A stretch of 64,000 bases of DNA from Sphingobium estronivorans (GTDB lineage Bacteria; Pseudomonadota; Alphaproteobacteria; Sphingomonadales; Sphingomonadaceae): contig NZ_LFCT01000024.1 in NCBI RefSeq assembly GCF_008692605.1, positions 34,159-98,158 on the forward strand, in the 5' to 3' direction. The stretch's first letter is position 1. Every line of letters begins with the position of its first letter. The translations under genes were made by a program, and so were the position numbers. The notes beneath the pieces were generated by a model. It was not told where the DNA came from and searched no databases. It saw only the letters and a program-made list of their open reading frames with translations. Below, piece after piece: positions 24,484 to 33,052 of the stretch.

Positions 24484-24672
24484 TCAGGCGACGCGCAGGA
24501 CCAGATTTTCGTCGTTGGCCGGACGCGCTTCCGTCACGCGGAACGGCTGGACGGGATCGCCGGTCCGAATGACGAACTGGTTGCGACCGGTGGCGGTCCA
24601 GCGCTGGATCGCGCAGGCGTAGGCGTGAGGGAATGAAGCGAGGCTCGCCCGAAGCGGGGACAAGGAGGACAT
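24484..24672 (-). CDS. Small hypothetical protein
   Basis: A 62-aa protein from ATG 24672, with AGGAG six bases upstream. It has a compact globular look (AIQRWTATGRNQFVIRTGDP) without known motif. The 199 bases between this gene and the one ending at 24090 hold nothing I can assign. Confidence 0.6.
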   Translation of the reverse strand: MSSLSPLRASLASFPHAYACAIQRWTATGRNQFVIRTGDPVQPFRVTEARPANDENLVLRVA

Positions 24673-24762
24673 GGGTTTCTCCTGGATGCAGATGGGTGCC
24701 AGTGCAGGCATGGTCGGCTTTCCACTCGGCGTTCTGTGATGGGTTCGGGAAGCCGGCGCATG

Positions 24763-25350
24763 TCAGCCGGAGATGATAGTCTTGAGTGCGGTTTCGATGG
24801 CCTTTTGAGCCTCTTCGATATGTTCGTTTCCTTCGTCCATTCTGGCGATGATAGGAACCAGATGGGGACGATGCTGATTGAGCCAGGCTCGGGCGCCTTC
24901 GGCATCGACATAACATTCGAAGCCGATGGGGTTGCGGCTAGTGCCGGCGATCGAAATGTAATCGAACATCTTCCGCAGTTCGGCATTCTGATCGGCCATG
25001 TAGTCAGCGACATAGTCAGCGGGATAATCGCCGCCCCATTGGCATTGAGCGAGTTCGAGGATTTCCCGCTCGGCAGCTTGATCGAACCAGGGGACGGCGT
25101 CGAAATCGACCTCGACGCGATGGTCATCGCTGTGAGCAGAAGCAGCGATCGGTAGATCGAGATTGGCCGTTGAGTCGGGATTATCGGCAAGTTTGTCCTT
25201 GTCGACCCATTCCCCGTCAATCGGAAGATTTGAAGTCGCTCTCACCCGATCATTCAAGGCAGTAAGGCCTTCAAAGCAGATATCGACCCACCCTTGGTCG
25301 TTGGACCAGAACAGGGCGCGGTCATTTTCGTTTCGGATGAGCCAGGTCAT
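24763..25350 (-). CDS. Hypothetical acidic protein
   Basis: A 195-aa acidic protein (MTWLIRNENDRALFWSNDQG at the start). Trp/Asn/Asp-rich N-terminus, an Asp/Tyr-rich middle (GGDYPADYVADYMADQ) and a helical C-terminus. The N-terminal 'WSNxxGWV' type start is common among small plasmid-borne unknowns. No function can be given. Confidence 0.7.
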   Translation of the reverse strand: MTWLIRNENDRALFWSNDQGWVDICFEGLTALNDRVRATSNLPIDGEWVDKDKLADNPDSTANLDLPIAASAHSDDHRVEVDFDAVPWFDQAAEREILELAQCQWGGDYPADYVADYMADQNAELRKMFDYISIAGTSRNPIGFECYVDAEGARAWLNQHRPHLVPIIARMDEGNEHIEEAQKAIETALKTIISG

Positions 25351-25457
25351 AGTTTCGTGGCCTTTTGGGAGAAGACAAGTTCAGGTGAACGATGCGATGC
25401 GCGACGATTGGCCTGATCGCCGAAGCACTCGAAACGCCGACGGCCGATTCTTCCTGA

Positions 25458-25994
25458 TCAGCGACGGTTCTTCCATCTGGCATGGAAATAGACGCGGGCC
25501 GGCAGGTCGCGTGCGGCCGCTGCCACAGCCTCTTCGAGCCCCGCGCGCCAATCGATCGGAATTGCAACGAGGATGTTGGTTCCGCGAAGGCCGGCGTCGG
25601 GCTCGATCGTGATCGGCGCCTTATCGCTCCAGGCTTCGGGCGGTATCGTCGCGCTCCATCCGGGCTCGGTTTCATCGGGACCGGATCGGACGATGGTGTG
25701 GAGCCCGACGAGGCTGGAGAGTGCTATGGCGTCGGACCTTTCGGTTTCGCACCGCCCGAACGCACCGAGCCTCAGCACGGTTCGCGGATCGTCGATCCCG
25801 CAGCCGTTATCATAGACGGAAAGGGTCGCACGTCCCTCGTAGACGAACGTTTCGACATGGATTTCATAGGCGTCAGCCTTGCAAGCGATGCGGAACAGTT
25901 CGTGCAGAATCTCAGGGAGTGAGGCTGGATGCCTGTTCGTCGGCACAAGCCGGGACGGGGGGCCGGCAATATGGGCCTTGGTGGAAGATGGCAT
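25458..25994 (-). CDS. Degenerate GHKL ATPase-like protein
   Basis: A 178-aa relative of the ATP-binding half of the 697-aa GHKL protein encoded at 27573. It keeps the N-box Glu (LHELFRIACKADA) and YDNGCGID, but the Mg-binding Asn of the N-box is Ile, and the glycines of the second box (GMG in the relative) read AIALSS. It ends where the ATP lid region would end. It probably does not hydrolyse ATP and may regulate or pair with the full-length protein. The start at 25994 has GGAGG upstream, and its 5' leader resembles that of the other GHKL gene, including a G-rich tract. Confidence 0.72.
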   Translation of the reverse strand: MPSSTKAHIAGPPSRLVPTNRHPASLPEILHELFRIACKADAYEIHVETFVYEGRATLSVYDNGCGIDDPRTVLRLGAFGRCETERSDAIALSSLVGLHTIVRSGPDETEPGWSATIPPEAWSDKAPITIEPDAGLRGTNILVAIPIDWRAGLEEAVAAAARDLPARVYFHARWKNRR

Positions 25995-26035
25995 GAGAAC
26001 CTCCGGGTTGGCAGCGAACTCCTCGTCGCAATCAT

Positions 26036-26054
26036 CCCCCGCCCCCTTCCCTCC
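26036..26054 (-). repeat. G-rich leader tract, copy 2 (before short GHKL gene)
   Basis: Minus strand reads GGAGGGAAGGGGGCGGGGG, 41 bases before the ATG at 25994. The bases from here to the start resemble those before 29267. Confidence 0.6.
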
Positions 26055-26098
26055 AGGGCGGTCTTCTGTCCGCCGGTGCGTTACCAGCGGGAATGGAG

Positions 26099-26464
26099 TT
26101 ACGGTCGCTTGTTCATTCGGCCGCGGACGCTCTCGATCCAGCTCTGCGGGTCGTTGTGATGGTCGAGAAACTCCTGCGTCCACTGGAACACCGTTTCCGT
26201 ATCCGGCTCGACCGTCTCGAGCGCGTCTCCGTAGTCGGGATGGTGGGCTCCCTTGGCACAGTTCCGCATGAAGATAAGGGCGCCGGCGCACATGGCGCGA
26301 GCGTCGGTTCCGTCGCCGGGAATGGTCTTGTGGCACGGCAGCGGCGGACCATCGAACAGGAGCTGCTGTGTGAAGTCTTCGGGGCGATAGCCGCCGAGCC
26401 ATCCGGCGGGATGATTGCGGCGCCACGGGCATTCGTTGCAGGGTCGCTTGAGGATGGGTTTCAT
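26099..26464 (-). CDS. DUF6283-like cysteine protein
   Basis: A 121-aa protein opening MKPILKRPCNECPWRRN. The CxxCPWR motif, a later PCHKT and single cysteines in AMCAGAL and RNCAKG suggest a metal-binding protein of the DUF6283 type, small proteins usually found in phages and plasmids. ATG 26464 overlaps the stop of the upstream gene. The family name is from memory of the CPWR motif. Confidence 0.7.
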   Translation of the reverse strand: MKPILKRPCNECPWRRNHPAGWLGGYRPEDFTQQLLFDGPPLPCHKTIPGDGTDARAMCAGALIFMRNCAKGAHHPDYGDALETVEPDTETVFQWTQEFLDHHNDPQSWIESVRGRMNKRP

Positions 26465-26757
26465 GAGTGCGGCCCCTGCACTTCGGCGGAACTGTCCTCG
26501 ATCAGGATGCCCGGCGGGCTTTCGCCAGGATCGAAGATCATGCGCAGGCAATCGCCGATGTCGGGCTCGTCGCGAGCACCGCACAGGGTCACGAATTCGG
26601 CAAGAAGCTCATCGGCCAATCTCGTTGGCTGCGCATCGTCATAGACTTTGTGGTCCAGGTGCGAGAGGGCATAACATCTGTGGGCGTGATCCCACATGGC
26701 CTGGGGATCGAGGATCTCGACATGGAGTGTCACGCTGGCGGTGATCGCGTGCGCCAT
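26461..26757 (-). CDS. Small hypothetical protein
   Basis: A 98-aa protein from ATG 26757 (MAHAITASVTLHVEILDPQA). It has an N-terminal beta strand pair then DHAHRCYALSHLDH. It starts two bases after the upstream stop and overlaps the downstream DUF6283-like gene, so the three genes 27299-26099 form one operon. Confidence 0.68.
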   Translation of the reverse strand: MAHAITASVTLHVEILDPQAMWDHAHRCYALSHLDHKVYDDAQPTRLADELLAEFVTLCGARDEPDIGDCLRMIFDPGESPPGILIEDSSAEVQGPHS

Positions 26758-26759
26758 GA

Positions 26760-27299
26760 TCACGCTCCCGCCCGCAAGGTCTGTAGGGTTTCCTCCATCA
26801 TCCAGTGCGTCGAGCCGCCGAAGATCTCGGTCTCGGTGACGACGAAATAGCCGCCGCCGAACCCATCCGGTATGACCCGGTCGGTCACAACGGCCCATTC
26901 GAAGCCGAACGGCATCGCCGACTTGCAGACCTTCTGGATGAGGGATGCGAGCGCCGAAACATCGGCCTCTTGGCCGTGGATGAACGCGACCTGTCCTTTG
27001 CCGTCACGGTCGTCGTGTATCGTCAGTTCGGCGTCGAAGCTGGGGAAGTCGGGATCCGACCAGAGGCTGAGGAAAGCCGCGAACGGGTCTTCCTCTTCGG
27101 CCTGCACCGGGAAGATCGCCTTGAATGCGCTGCTGCGGGTTGCATAATATGTCTTCGCGGCGTCAAGCTCGTCCACCTCGGGGATGCTGACGAACTCAGC
27201 GGAAATTTCTGCAGCGGTCGCGAAGCATTCTTCGAGCATCGCAGCCTCGTCGGGTGTCACCGGCAGGTTGAACGCCGTTTCCAGATAGGTGTTGGACAT
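26760..27299 (-). CDS. Hypothetical acidic protein
   Basis: A 179-aa protein starting MSNTYLETAFNLPVTPDEAA; GGGAG precedes the ATG. It is acidic in the first two thirds and ends with a beta-rich segment (GGGYFVVTETEIFGGS). The N-terminal 'FNLPVTPDE' type sequence occurs in small phage/plasmid proteins of unknown role. First gene of the 27299-26099 operon. Confidence 0.7.
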   Translation of the reverse strand: MSNTYLETAFNLPVTPDEAAMLEECFATAAEISAEFVSIPEVDELDAAKTYYATRSSAFKAIFPVQAEEEDPFAAFLSLWSDPDFPSFDAELTIHDDRDGKGQVAFIHGQEADVSALASLIQKVCKSAMPFGFEWAVVTDRVIPDGFGGGYFVVTETEIFGGSTHWMMEETLQTLRAGA

Positions 27300-27414
27300 C
27301 TTGTGTCTCCCTGTTGTCGAAATCATGAGGGGAAATGGGCCGCGCACGAGGCCGGCTGGCGCCACGGGCGTTGCCGGCTGGTAAGCGCCACCGTCTGATA
27401 GGATGCACGCTGAG

Positions 27415-27473
27415 GGCGCCCGCCCCAACCAAGTCGTCTTGGTGCTTGAGATGACGGCTCCGGGGCGGGTGCC
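27415..27473 (-). other. Structured RNA element between two genes
   Basis: GGCGCCCGCCCC (27415-27426) pairs with GGGGCGGGTGCC (27462-27473), 12 pairs including one G-U, and an inner hairpin CCAAG-tcgt-CTTGG lies at 27429-27442. It sits between the GHKL gene and the downstream 179-aa gene. With no T run it is more likely an attenuator or processing signal than a simple terminator. Confidence 0.5.
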
Positions 27474-27572
27474 TGGCACAGCGTCGCGGCGAGCGCGAAC
27501 GGTCCGGTTCCGCGGCGTGTGTATATGGGCCCGGTCGTGTGTGATCGTCAGCCGATCCGTACAGGACAGATG

Positions 27573-29666
27573 TCAGGCGACGGTGAGTTCCGACACGCCG
27601 GGGTCGACGAAGGCGGCTTCCACCTTGTGATTCACAGCGTGCATGGTGATCGCCCGATCTTTGGGGATCAGCCAGGAGACATGTTCGCGCATGGCCTCAC
27701 GGACCCGCTCGATGATCGCGGCGTCCTCGCCGAGCAGGAGCATGTTGGCGGCAAAGCGTGCCTGCATTTCGAAGGCAACCTGCTGGGTCTCATAGCTGTC
27801 GGCATCGCTGTCGTCGCTGGGCCAGAAGCAGGCGTTTTCCAACAGAGAGGCGAGTTGGGTGGGCGTGATTGCACAGTCGGCGGTGAGGAGGACGGAGACC
27901 TCTTCGAGACCGCTCCAGCACTCGCCGGGAACGATGAGGACGTCCGTGGGCAATCCAAGGATCTCCGTGGGCTCGTCGGCACCGCCCCCTTTTTGCACGG
28001 CAAGTTCGAGGGTGATCGCATCGACCCGCCCGGAGACAAGGGAGGGCGGCAGTTGGGAGCCGTCCGTATAATCGAAGATGTCGTCCGGTTCCCGCTCGAC
28101 CCGAAAGGAGCAGCCGAGCATGCGCGGCAGGGCATCGTACCAGCTATAGCCCGCGAATTCGCCTTTGGGATGGACCGGGCGTGCGCGGAGCAGATGTCCC
28201 GAAGCGATGGTGCGGCCGGCGCATTGCTCGATATGGGGTTCATCCGACGACATCAGGATCATCGGCTCGCCGGCCACCCGTTCGCCGAGGAAGATGCTGT
28301 CCATCTCCGCGGTGCGCGGCGCCCAGGCTGAAAGCCATGGCGCGGCTTCGGGCAGGACGATCCCCAATGACTTCGCTCTCAGCCATTGGGCATGGGAAAG
28401 CCGGTGGTGGCCTTCGCACGCGATGGCGCGATAGATTGCCGCCTCGCAGGCTTCGCGAAGGGCATCGAGCGCGGCGTTCTGGACGACTTCCTTGCGCGCC
28501 GGCAGCACAAGCTGGAGGGTCGGCGCGTCGACGATATCGACCTTCGCATACCATCCGCGGCTGCCATCGGCATCGCATATATGCGGCAGGCTGCACGGCA
28601 CGGTCAGTCCGTGAAAGTTGATCCGCGGCTTTTCGCGATGCGGACTGCGTTCGTCGACGAAGATGCCGATACTGCAACCGTTCCATTCCTCGGTCCGCGT
28701 CGCTTCGCGGAGGAAGCTTTCGCGGTGCAGCCGGTTCCCATTGAAGGAGATCGGCACCGGGCAGAAGCGCGCGGCGTCCTTCACCGCCTGCTCGAGGGCG
28801 CTGGCCCAGCTTTCGGGCAGGTCGATCTCGATTTCGGTGCCCTTGGCAAGCGAGGACGGGACAAGGTCGAGCAGCTTGCCGCTTTCCCACGCGTCGGGCG
28901 TGATGGTCACCTGCCAGGCCGCGCCAAGCTCGACCGCATGAGAGCGAACGGTGACGTGACGGCCCGCCAGGCTGAACACGCCCATGCCTGCCGGATCCTC
29001 GGAGCGGGCAATGGTCTCGTTCCATCCGGAATCGCCGAGCGTCAGGAACTTGGCCGGCTCGGCAATGCCGCGCCCATCGTCACGAATGAGGAGCACAGGG
29101 CGATCGTTCTTTTCGATCTTCGCGATTTCGATATGGGTCGCGCCGGCGCGCCTGCTGTTCTGGATCGTCTCGGTGAGGCAGTCCGACACGGTCCCATTGA
29201 AGAATCTTCCGATCTTGGTGATGAGGGACTGGCCGACCGTGGTTTTGATCGTGGCAGGAAAGGTCATGGAGATCTCCGGATTGGCCGCGACATCCTCGTC
29301 GCAACCATTCCCGGCTCCCTCCCCTCCACCCGCACTCGCACTGAACTGGCCGAACCGGTGCTGGATCATGGGGTGGAAGGGATCGGACCAGTCGACATGG
29401 CGGGTGATCCAGTCGGGAACGAAGTCCCAATCGAAGCACCCCAGATAATCGTCGGCGACGCTGCTCCAGTCCCTATCGACGGCACTGGTCCAGCCAATGA
29501 CGGTGGAGCGCATGGTGGCAGCGCCGACGGCTTCAAACGAGGCGCGTATCTGCAAAGCGCGCTCGATATCGCCGGGGAGCGAGGGGGGATTGTCGCGGAG
29601 GTCCATCACAGCCTCCCAGAGACAGGCCGCGGTTTCGAGCGCGAAGGTGCAATGGGAATCATGCAT
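27573..29666 (-). CDS. GHKL-family ATPase (Hsp90/MutL/histidine-kinase fold)
   Basis: A 697-aa protein. From residue 134 it is a GHKL ATPase: N-box LTETIQNSRRAGA (Asn170), DDGRGI (196-201) and DPAGMGVFSLAG (224-235), as in Hsp90- and MutL-type proteins. The region after 330 is a transducer-like and unassigned C-terminal half. Residues 1-133 are a separate-looking segment (CFDWDFVPDWITRHVDW). An ATG at 29267 (residue 134) follows a leader like that of the short GHKL gene, including a G-rich tract at 29315, so 29267 may be the real start and the upstream part a merged gene. Function unknown; such ATPases often act in DNA repair or defence. Confidence 0.75.
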   Translation of the reverse strand: MHDSHCTFALETAACLWEAVMDLRDNPPSLPGDIERALQIRASFEAVGAATMRSTVIGWTSAVDRDWSSVADDYLGCFDWDFVPDWITRHVDWSDPFHPMIQHRFGQFSASAGGGEGAGNGCDEDVAANPEISMTFPATIKTTVGQSLITKIGRFFNGTVSDCLTETIQNSRRAGATHIEIAKIEKNDRPVLLIRDDGRGIAEPAKFLTLGDSGWNETIARSEDPAGMGVFSLAGRHVTVRSHAVELGAAWQVTITPDAWESGKLLDLVPSSLAKGTEIEIDLPESWASALEQAVKDAARFCPVPISFNGNRLHRESFLREATRTEEWNGCSIGIFVDERSPHREKPRINFHGLTVPCSLPHICDADGSRGWYAKVDIVDAPTLQLVLPARKEVVQNAALDALREACEAAIYRAIACEGHHRLSHAQWLRAKSLGIVLPEAAPWLSAWAPRTAEMDSIFLGERVAGEPMILMSSDEPHIEQCAGRTIASGHLLRARPVHPKGEFAGYSWYDALPRMLGCSFRVEREPDDIFDYTDGSQLPPSLVSGRVDAITLELAVQKGGGADEPTEILGLPTDVLIVPGECWSGLEEVSVLLTADCAITPTQLASLLENACFWPSDDSDADSYETQQVAFEMQARFAANMLLLGEDAAIIERVREAMREHVSWLIPKDRAITMHAVNHKVEAAFVDPGVSELTVA
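29315..29327 (-). repeat. G-rich leader tract, copy 3 (inside or before GHKL ORF)
   Basis: Minus strand reads GGAGGGGAGGGAG, 47 bases before the internal ATG at 29267. It is the only copy lying inside an open frame. Confidence 0.55.
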
Positions 29667-29695
29667 GGCGCATGTCCTTTCGCTTGGAAGAAGGG

Positions 29696-30412
29696 TCAGG
29701 CAGCGATCCGGCCGGAACCGGTACGGTCGATGTCCAGGAGCGCGTTCGCACTTTGGGCGACCGGCGATGTTTCCGCAGGGTGTCGGCCGCGCCTGAATTC
29801 GGATGGAAGGGAGGCAAGGTGAATGCGGATGATCTTTGTCCGCACCCTGGCCGTTGGAAAGGTGCCAGCGGGCAGTTCCTCGAGCGTCTCCATCCCGTCG
29901 GTCTGGAAGGCGATCGGGACGAGCGCCACCAGCGTCGGCGCTTCGCTATGTCCGTGCCGTCCCATCAGGTCTCGAGCGGCAGCTACATGCTTGTCCGCCT
30001 CGCTGAAGGGCGGGTTCATGATGACGCGGGGAAACTCAACCTTGCCGCGCACCTCCGCCGCATATTCGAGAAAGCAGCGATTGATGACGGTCCCGAACCG
30101 GTGGAGCTGGGCGGACAGCGCGACATGCCGTTCGACCTGCACCAGTTCATACCGGCTGTGCCCGCTTTCGATGAGGGCGCGGGAGAGGTTTCCGGTTCCG
30201 GCGCTAGGCTCGAGGGTCAGATAGTCGCCGACCTCGCCGAGGTAACGCACCATCCGCGCCGCGACATCGGGCGGCGTCACATGGCACTCGGTCGATTTGT
30301 CGACGGCGAGGATGTCGGATGCGGACGCAATCTCTACCTTTGCGAAATTGTGTTGAGACCGCACCGTGAGACGGAGCGGCCGGGCGGGCCGCGTGTAGGC
30401 GCTCGGTTTCAT
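29696..30412 (-). CDS. Class I SAM-dependent DNA (N6-adenine-type) methyltransferase
   Basis: A 238-aa enzyme with the SAM-binding motif EPSAGTGNL (68-76) and catalytic NPPF (133-136), the gamma-type signature of N6-adenine methyltransferases. It lacks a visible target-recognition domain, as in many plasmid-borne single-domain enzymes. ATG 30412 overlaps the stop of the DUF3560 gene, so the two are coupled. No cognate restriction enzyme adjoins it, so it may be an orphan modifier. Confidence 0.8.
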   Translation of the reverse strand: MKPSAYTRPARPLRLTVRSQHNFAKVEIASASDILAVDKSTECHVTPPDVAARMVRYLGEVGDYLTLEPSAGTGNLSRALIESGHSRYELVQVERHVALSAQLHRFGTVINRCFLEYAAEVRGKVEFPRVIMNPPFSEADKHVAAARDLMGRHGHSEAPTLVALVPIAFQTDGMETLEELPAGTFPTARVRTKIIRIHLASLPSEFRRGRHPAETSPVAQSANALLDIDRTGSGRIAA

Positions 30413-31893
30413 GCGGCTATCTCCTCGTTCGCGGCCTGGCGCGCGGCTGCCTCGAGGGCGTCGAGGTCGATTGGCAGAGGCTTCCCCGGCTTGTCGGCGA
30501 TCACAACCACGCTGTCGGGCTTGTAGAATTCGGCACCGATCGTCGAGATGCGGATGCGGGCGACCGGCTCGGCGGAGCGCACGCGCTCCTGCTTTTGCCA
30601 TTCCGTCCGGACGCGCCGGCCGTCGGCGTCGATTTCGATCGTCTTGAACGGGGAATAGTCTCCTTTCGAATTCTTGGAATAGACGGCCTGGGTCGTCGTG
30701 TAGACCGCCGCGAACTTGGCGGCGCCGTGCTTGCCCTTGTACGATCCGATCATGCGCAGGTTCCAGACCGCCTGGAGCCGCTCGGCCTGCTCGCGAGACA
30801 GGTTGATCAGCGGCACGGCGTCAGGTTTGGCCGAGACGCGCCGCGCCGCCTTGACGGGCACGGTGTAGCCGCTGGCCTGCATCAGGTCGCGCCAGCCATC
30901 CTCGCTCAGCGCGAGCGAGGTGTCCGGGGCGATATGCGCGGGAAGCGGGACCGGGCTTTCGAGGCGCAGGTTCCCCGGATACGGGACGGTGCATTTGGGG
31001 CTTTCCGCACCGTGCTCGCGTGCGAAGGCCTGGATCACGACCGGGGTAAGCTCGCCCTCATAGCGCTGGACATCGCCCAGCATGGAGCGCTCGAACGCCA
31101 AGCGGTTCAGGACGTGCTCGATCCAGCGGCGGCGGATGGGGCCGTTGACGGCGAGAGTTGCCCCTTCGATGCACGATTGCCGGGCATTGGCCGGCGTGAT
31201 CTCGCCCTTGTCGACCTTGTAGTAGAGATCGTAATTCGACCAGGTCTTGCGGGGATCCATGTTGCCGAGCGCATGGCGAATCTGGTCGTCGGTCGTGAAC
31301 TTTTCCCAGATCGCCAGCGCCGCATAGGCCGTGTTGATCCCGCGCTGGAGGTCGCGCAGCTCGGCCAGCAGGGTCTTGATCCGGTTCGCGCGGGTGCGCG
31401 GATCGTTCTTCATATTGGCGAAGCGCTCGACGCCGGTGGCCCGATAGAGCCAGTAGGTCGCGGCCTTGTCGGCCTCGTTCGAGGCGGTCATGGCCGAATG
31501 CATGCGCTCCTGGGTTCTGCGCGCGCCGCGCTCGCTATGATGGCCGGCGAGAATGGGCTGGCCCATATGGAACGCTTGGGAGAGCTGGTCGGCGCGGCGG
31601 GCGAAAGCATTGGCTTCGGTATGGCGCTTGTGGGCCAGGCCATCGAGCCGTTCGGCCTTGATGGCGGCGCGCTCGGCCAGCGTCATCTCCTCGGCTTCGA
31701 TTTCGCCGGCGAGCTCGACGGCAAGGTCCTCGCGCTGCGGCGTCCATTTGGGAGCGACGAAAAGCTCCTGCTTCGGGGCCCAGACGAACCCCGCCTCCTT
31801 GACCCGGGTATAGGTCTCGGCATCGAGCCGCGACGATGCGTAGAGGCGGATCTTGTTGTCCTCGGGGCTATATGTTGCGGTGAAGCTGGTCAT
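30409..31893 (-). CDS. DUF3560 domain protein
   Basis: A 494-aa protein. The N-terminal 150 residues are a classic DUF3560: YSPEDNKIRLYAS, then GFVWAPKQELFVAPKW, followed by a charged helical stretch and HHSERGARR. The rest is mostly helical with a Lys-rich centre (IGSYKGKHGAAKFAAVY). DUF3560 genes recur on alphaproteobacterial plasmids near methyltransferase and helicase genes, as here; their role is unknown. AAAGGA precedes ATG 31893; an ATG ten codons upstream is less likely. Confidence 0.82.
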   Translation of the reverse strand: MTSFTATYSPEDNKIRLYASSRLDAETYTRVKEAGFVWAPKQELFVAPKWTPQREDLAVELAGEIEAEEMTLAERAAIKAERLDGLAHKRHTEANAFARRADQLSQAFHMGQPILAGHHSERGARRTQERMHSAMTASNEADKAATYWLYRATGVERFANMKNDPRTRANRIKTLLAELRDLQRGINTAYAALAIWEKFTTDDQIRHALGNMDPRKTWSNYDLYYKVDKGEITPANARQSCIEGATLAVNGPIRRRWIEHVLNRLAFERSMLGDVQRYEGELTPVVIQAFAREHGAESPKCTVPYPGNLRLESPVPLPAHIAPDTSLALSEDGWRDLMQASGYTVPVKAARRVSAKPDAVPLINLSREQAERLQAVWNLRMIGSYKGKHGAAKFAAVYTTTQAVYSKNSKGDYSPFKTIEIDADGRRVRTEWQKQERVRSAEPVARIRISTIGAEFYKPDSVVVIADKPGKPLPIDLDALEAAARQAANEEIAA

Positions 31894-32053
31894 TGATCGT
31901 CCTTTCAGGAGTGGGGCCGGCATGTGCCGTGGGTGAACGGGGGCGTCGCGCCGGTGGGTGATCGCCGCGCATCGTGGATTGGCGGCTTTTGCGATCGCCT
32001 GGCGGCGAGCTGGCGACGATGTGTTCGGGCGTGAGCCGGAACGTCAGCCAGGA

Positions 32054-32533
32054 CTAGGAAAGCCGGAGCGTCTTCTCATCGGGCGTTTCGATGTCGACAT
32101 AGCGCCTCCCGGCGCTGCGGCGTTTGCGGATACGGCCGTCGACGAACGCATCGGCCCATCGCTTGGCTTCGGAGGCGCGGGCGCCGCTGGCACATTCGTC
32201 GGCCTGCTCAAAGAGAGCATAGGCAAGCGCATATTGCTCCCGTTCCGGCAGCGCGAGGAGAGCTGCGGCGATCGGCAGGGCGCTTTCGTAGAATTCGAGA
32301 ACATGACGGCCGCGGCCGTGGTGCATCAGGATTGCAAGACGGCTCTTGCCGCCGATGCCTGTCGGTCGGGCGATCCGCACATCGTGCGACGCATAGGTGA
32401 TCGAAACGCGCGAGGTATCGGATTCACCGCGTTGGAAGACGCGGTCGTCCCGGTTGGGCAAGGGATGAGCCAGGACATCATAGCCGTCGAAGCTCTCGAC
32501 CCTGCGGATCAGATTGTGTCCGATAACAGTCAT
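32054..32533 (-). CDS. Hypothetical protein
   Basis: A 159-aa basic protein (MTVIGHNLIRRVESFDGYDV at the start) with GGAG before the ATG. The C-terminus is Arg-rich (GRIRKRRSAGRRYVDI). It precedes the 160-base gap before the DUF3560 gene. No family recognised. Confidence 0.68.
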   Translation of the reverse strand: MTVIGHNLIRRVESFDGYDVLAHPLPNRDDRVFQRGESDTSRVSITYASHDVRIARPTGIGGKSRLAILMHHGRGRHVLEFYESALPIAAALLALPEREQYALAYALFEQADECASGARASEAKRWADAFVDGRIRKRRSAGRRYVDIETPDEKTLRLS

Positions 32534-32578
32534 GGCGATGGTTCTCCGGTTCGGAATGAGGGAGGACGGCGGCCGGTG

Positions 32579-33040
32579 TCAGGCGGCGTCGCAAGCAGCG
32601 GCACAGCGCAGGCCGAGGTCGAGGTCGGTGAGGACATCGAAACCGGGCTCAAGGCGATCGAAGGCGCCGGTCAGGTCGGTTATGTCGGTCCAGGCGAAAG
32701 CGTCGCCCGGGTCACATTCGAGCTGGAAAACGATGGGCGGCGAGGCCGCAGTCATCTCGGGGAAGATAGCCCTGATGATCAGCGTCTCGACGCGGCGCGC
32801 GAGGCCCCCAATGCGGGAGGCGAGGTCGCCGCGCTCGCTATGAGGCATTTCGAAATAGCGCTCGGGCGCCAGCAGCGGGGCGATGCGAACGCAGGGGAAG
32901 CGTCCGACATTTCTGGGCCCGGCGACAGTGCCGGCGAGCGCACGGCGCTCCGGCGCGACAGTTTCGGCGGGAACCAGAGCGCGATAGACATAGTGCGGGA
33001 GCGTCCCCGCGATGCGGGAACGGGTGACGATGATTTCCAT
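32579..33040 (-). CDS. Hypothetical protein
   Basis: A 153-aa protein with an N-terminal strand-turn-strand (MEIIVTRSRIAGTLPHYVYR) and an Asp-rich C-terminus (TDITDLTGAFDRLEPGFDV). GAAGGAA precedes the ATG. It begins 12 bases after the preceding gene, so it is in the same operon. Confidence 0.68.
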   Translation of the reverse strand: MEIIVTRSRIAGTLPHYVYRALVPAETVAPERRALAGTVAGPRNVGRFPCVRIAPLLAPERYFEMPHSERGDLASRIGGLARRVETLIIRAIFPEMTAASPPIVFQLECDPGDAFAWTDITDLTGAFDRLEPGFDVLTDLDLGLRCAAACDAA

Positions 33041-33052
33041 GGCGTGTTTCCT

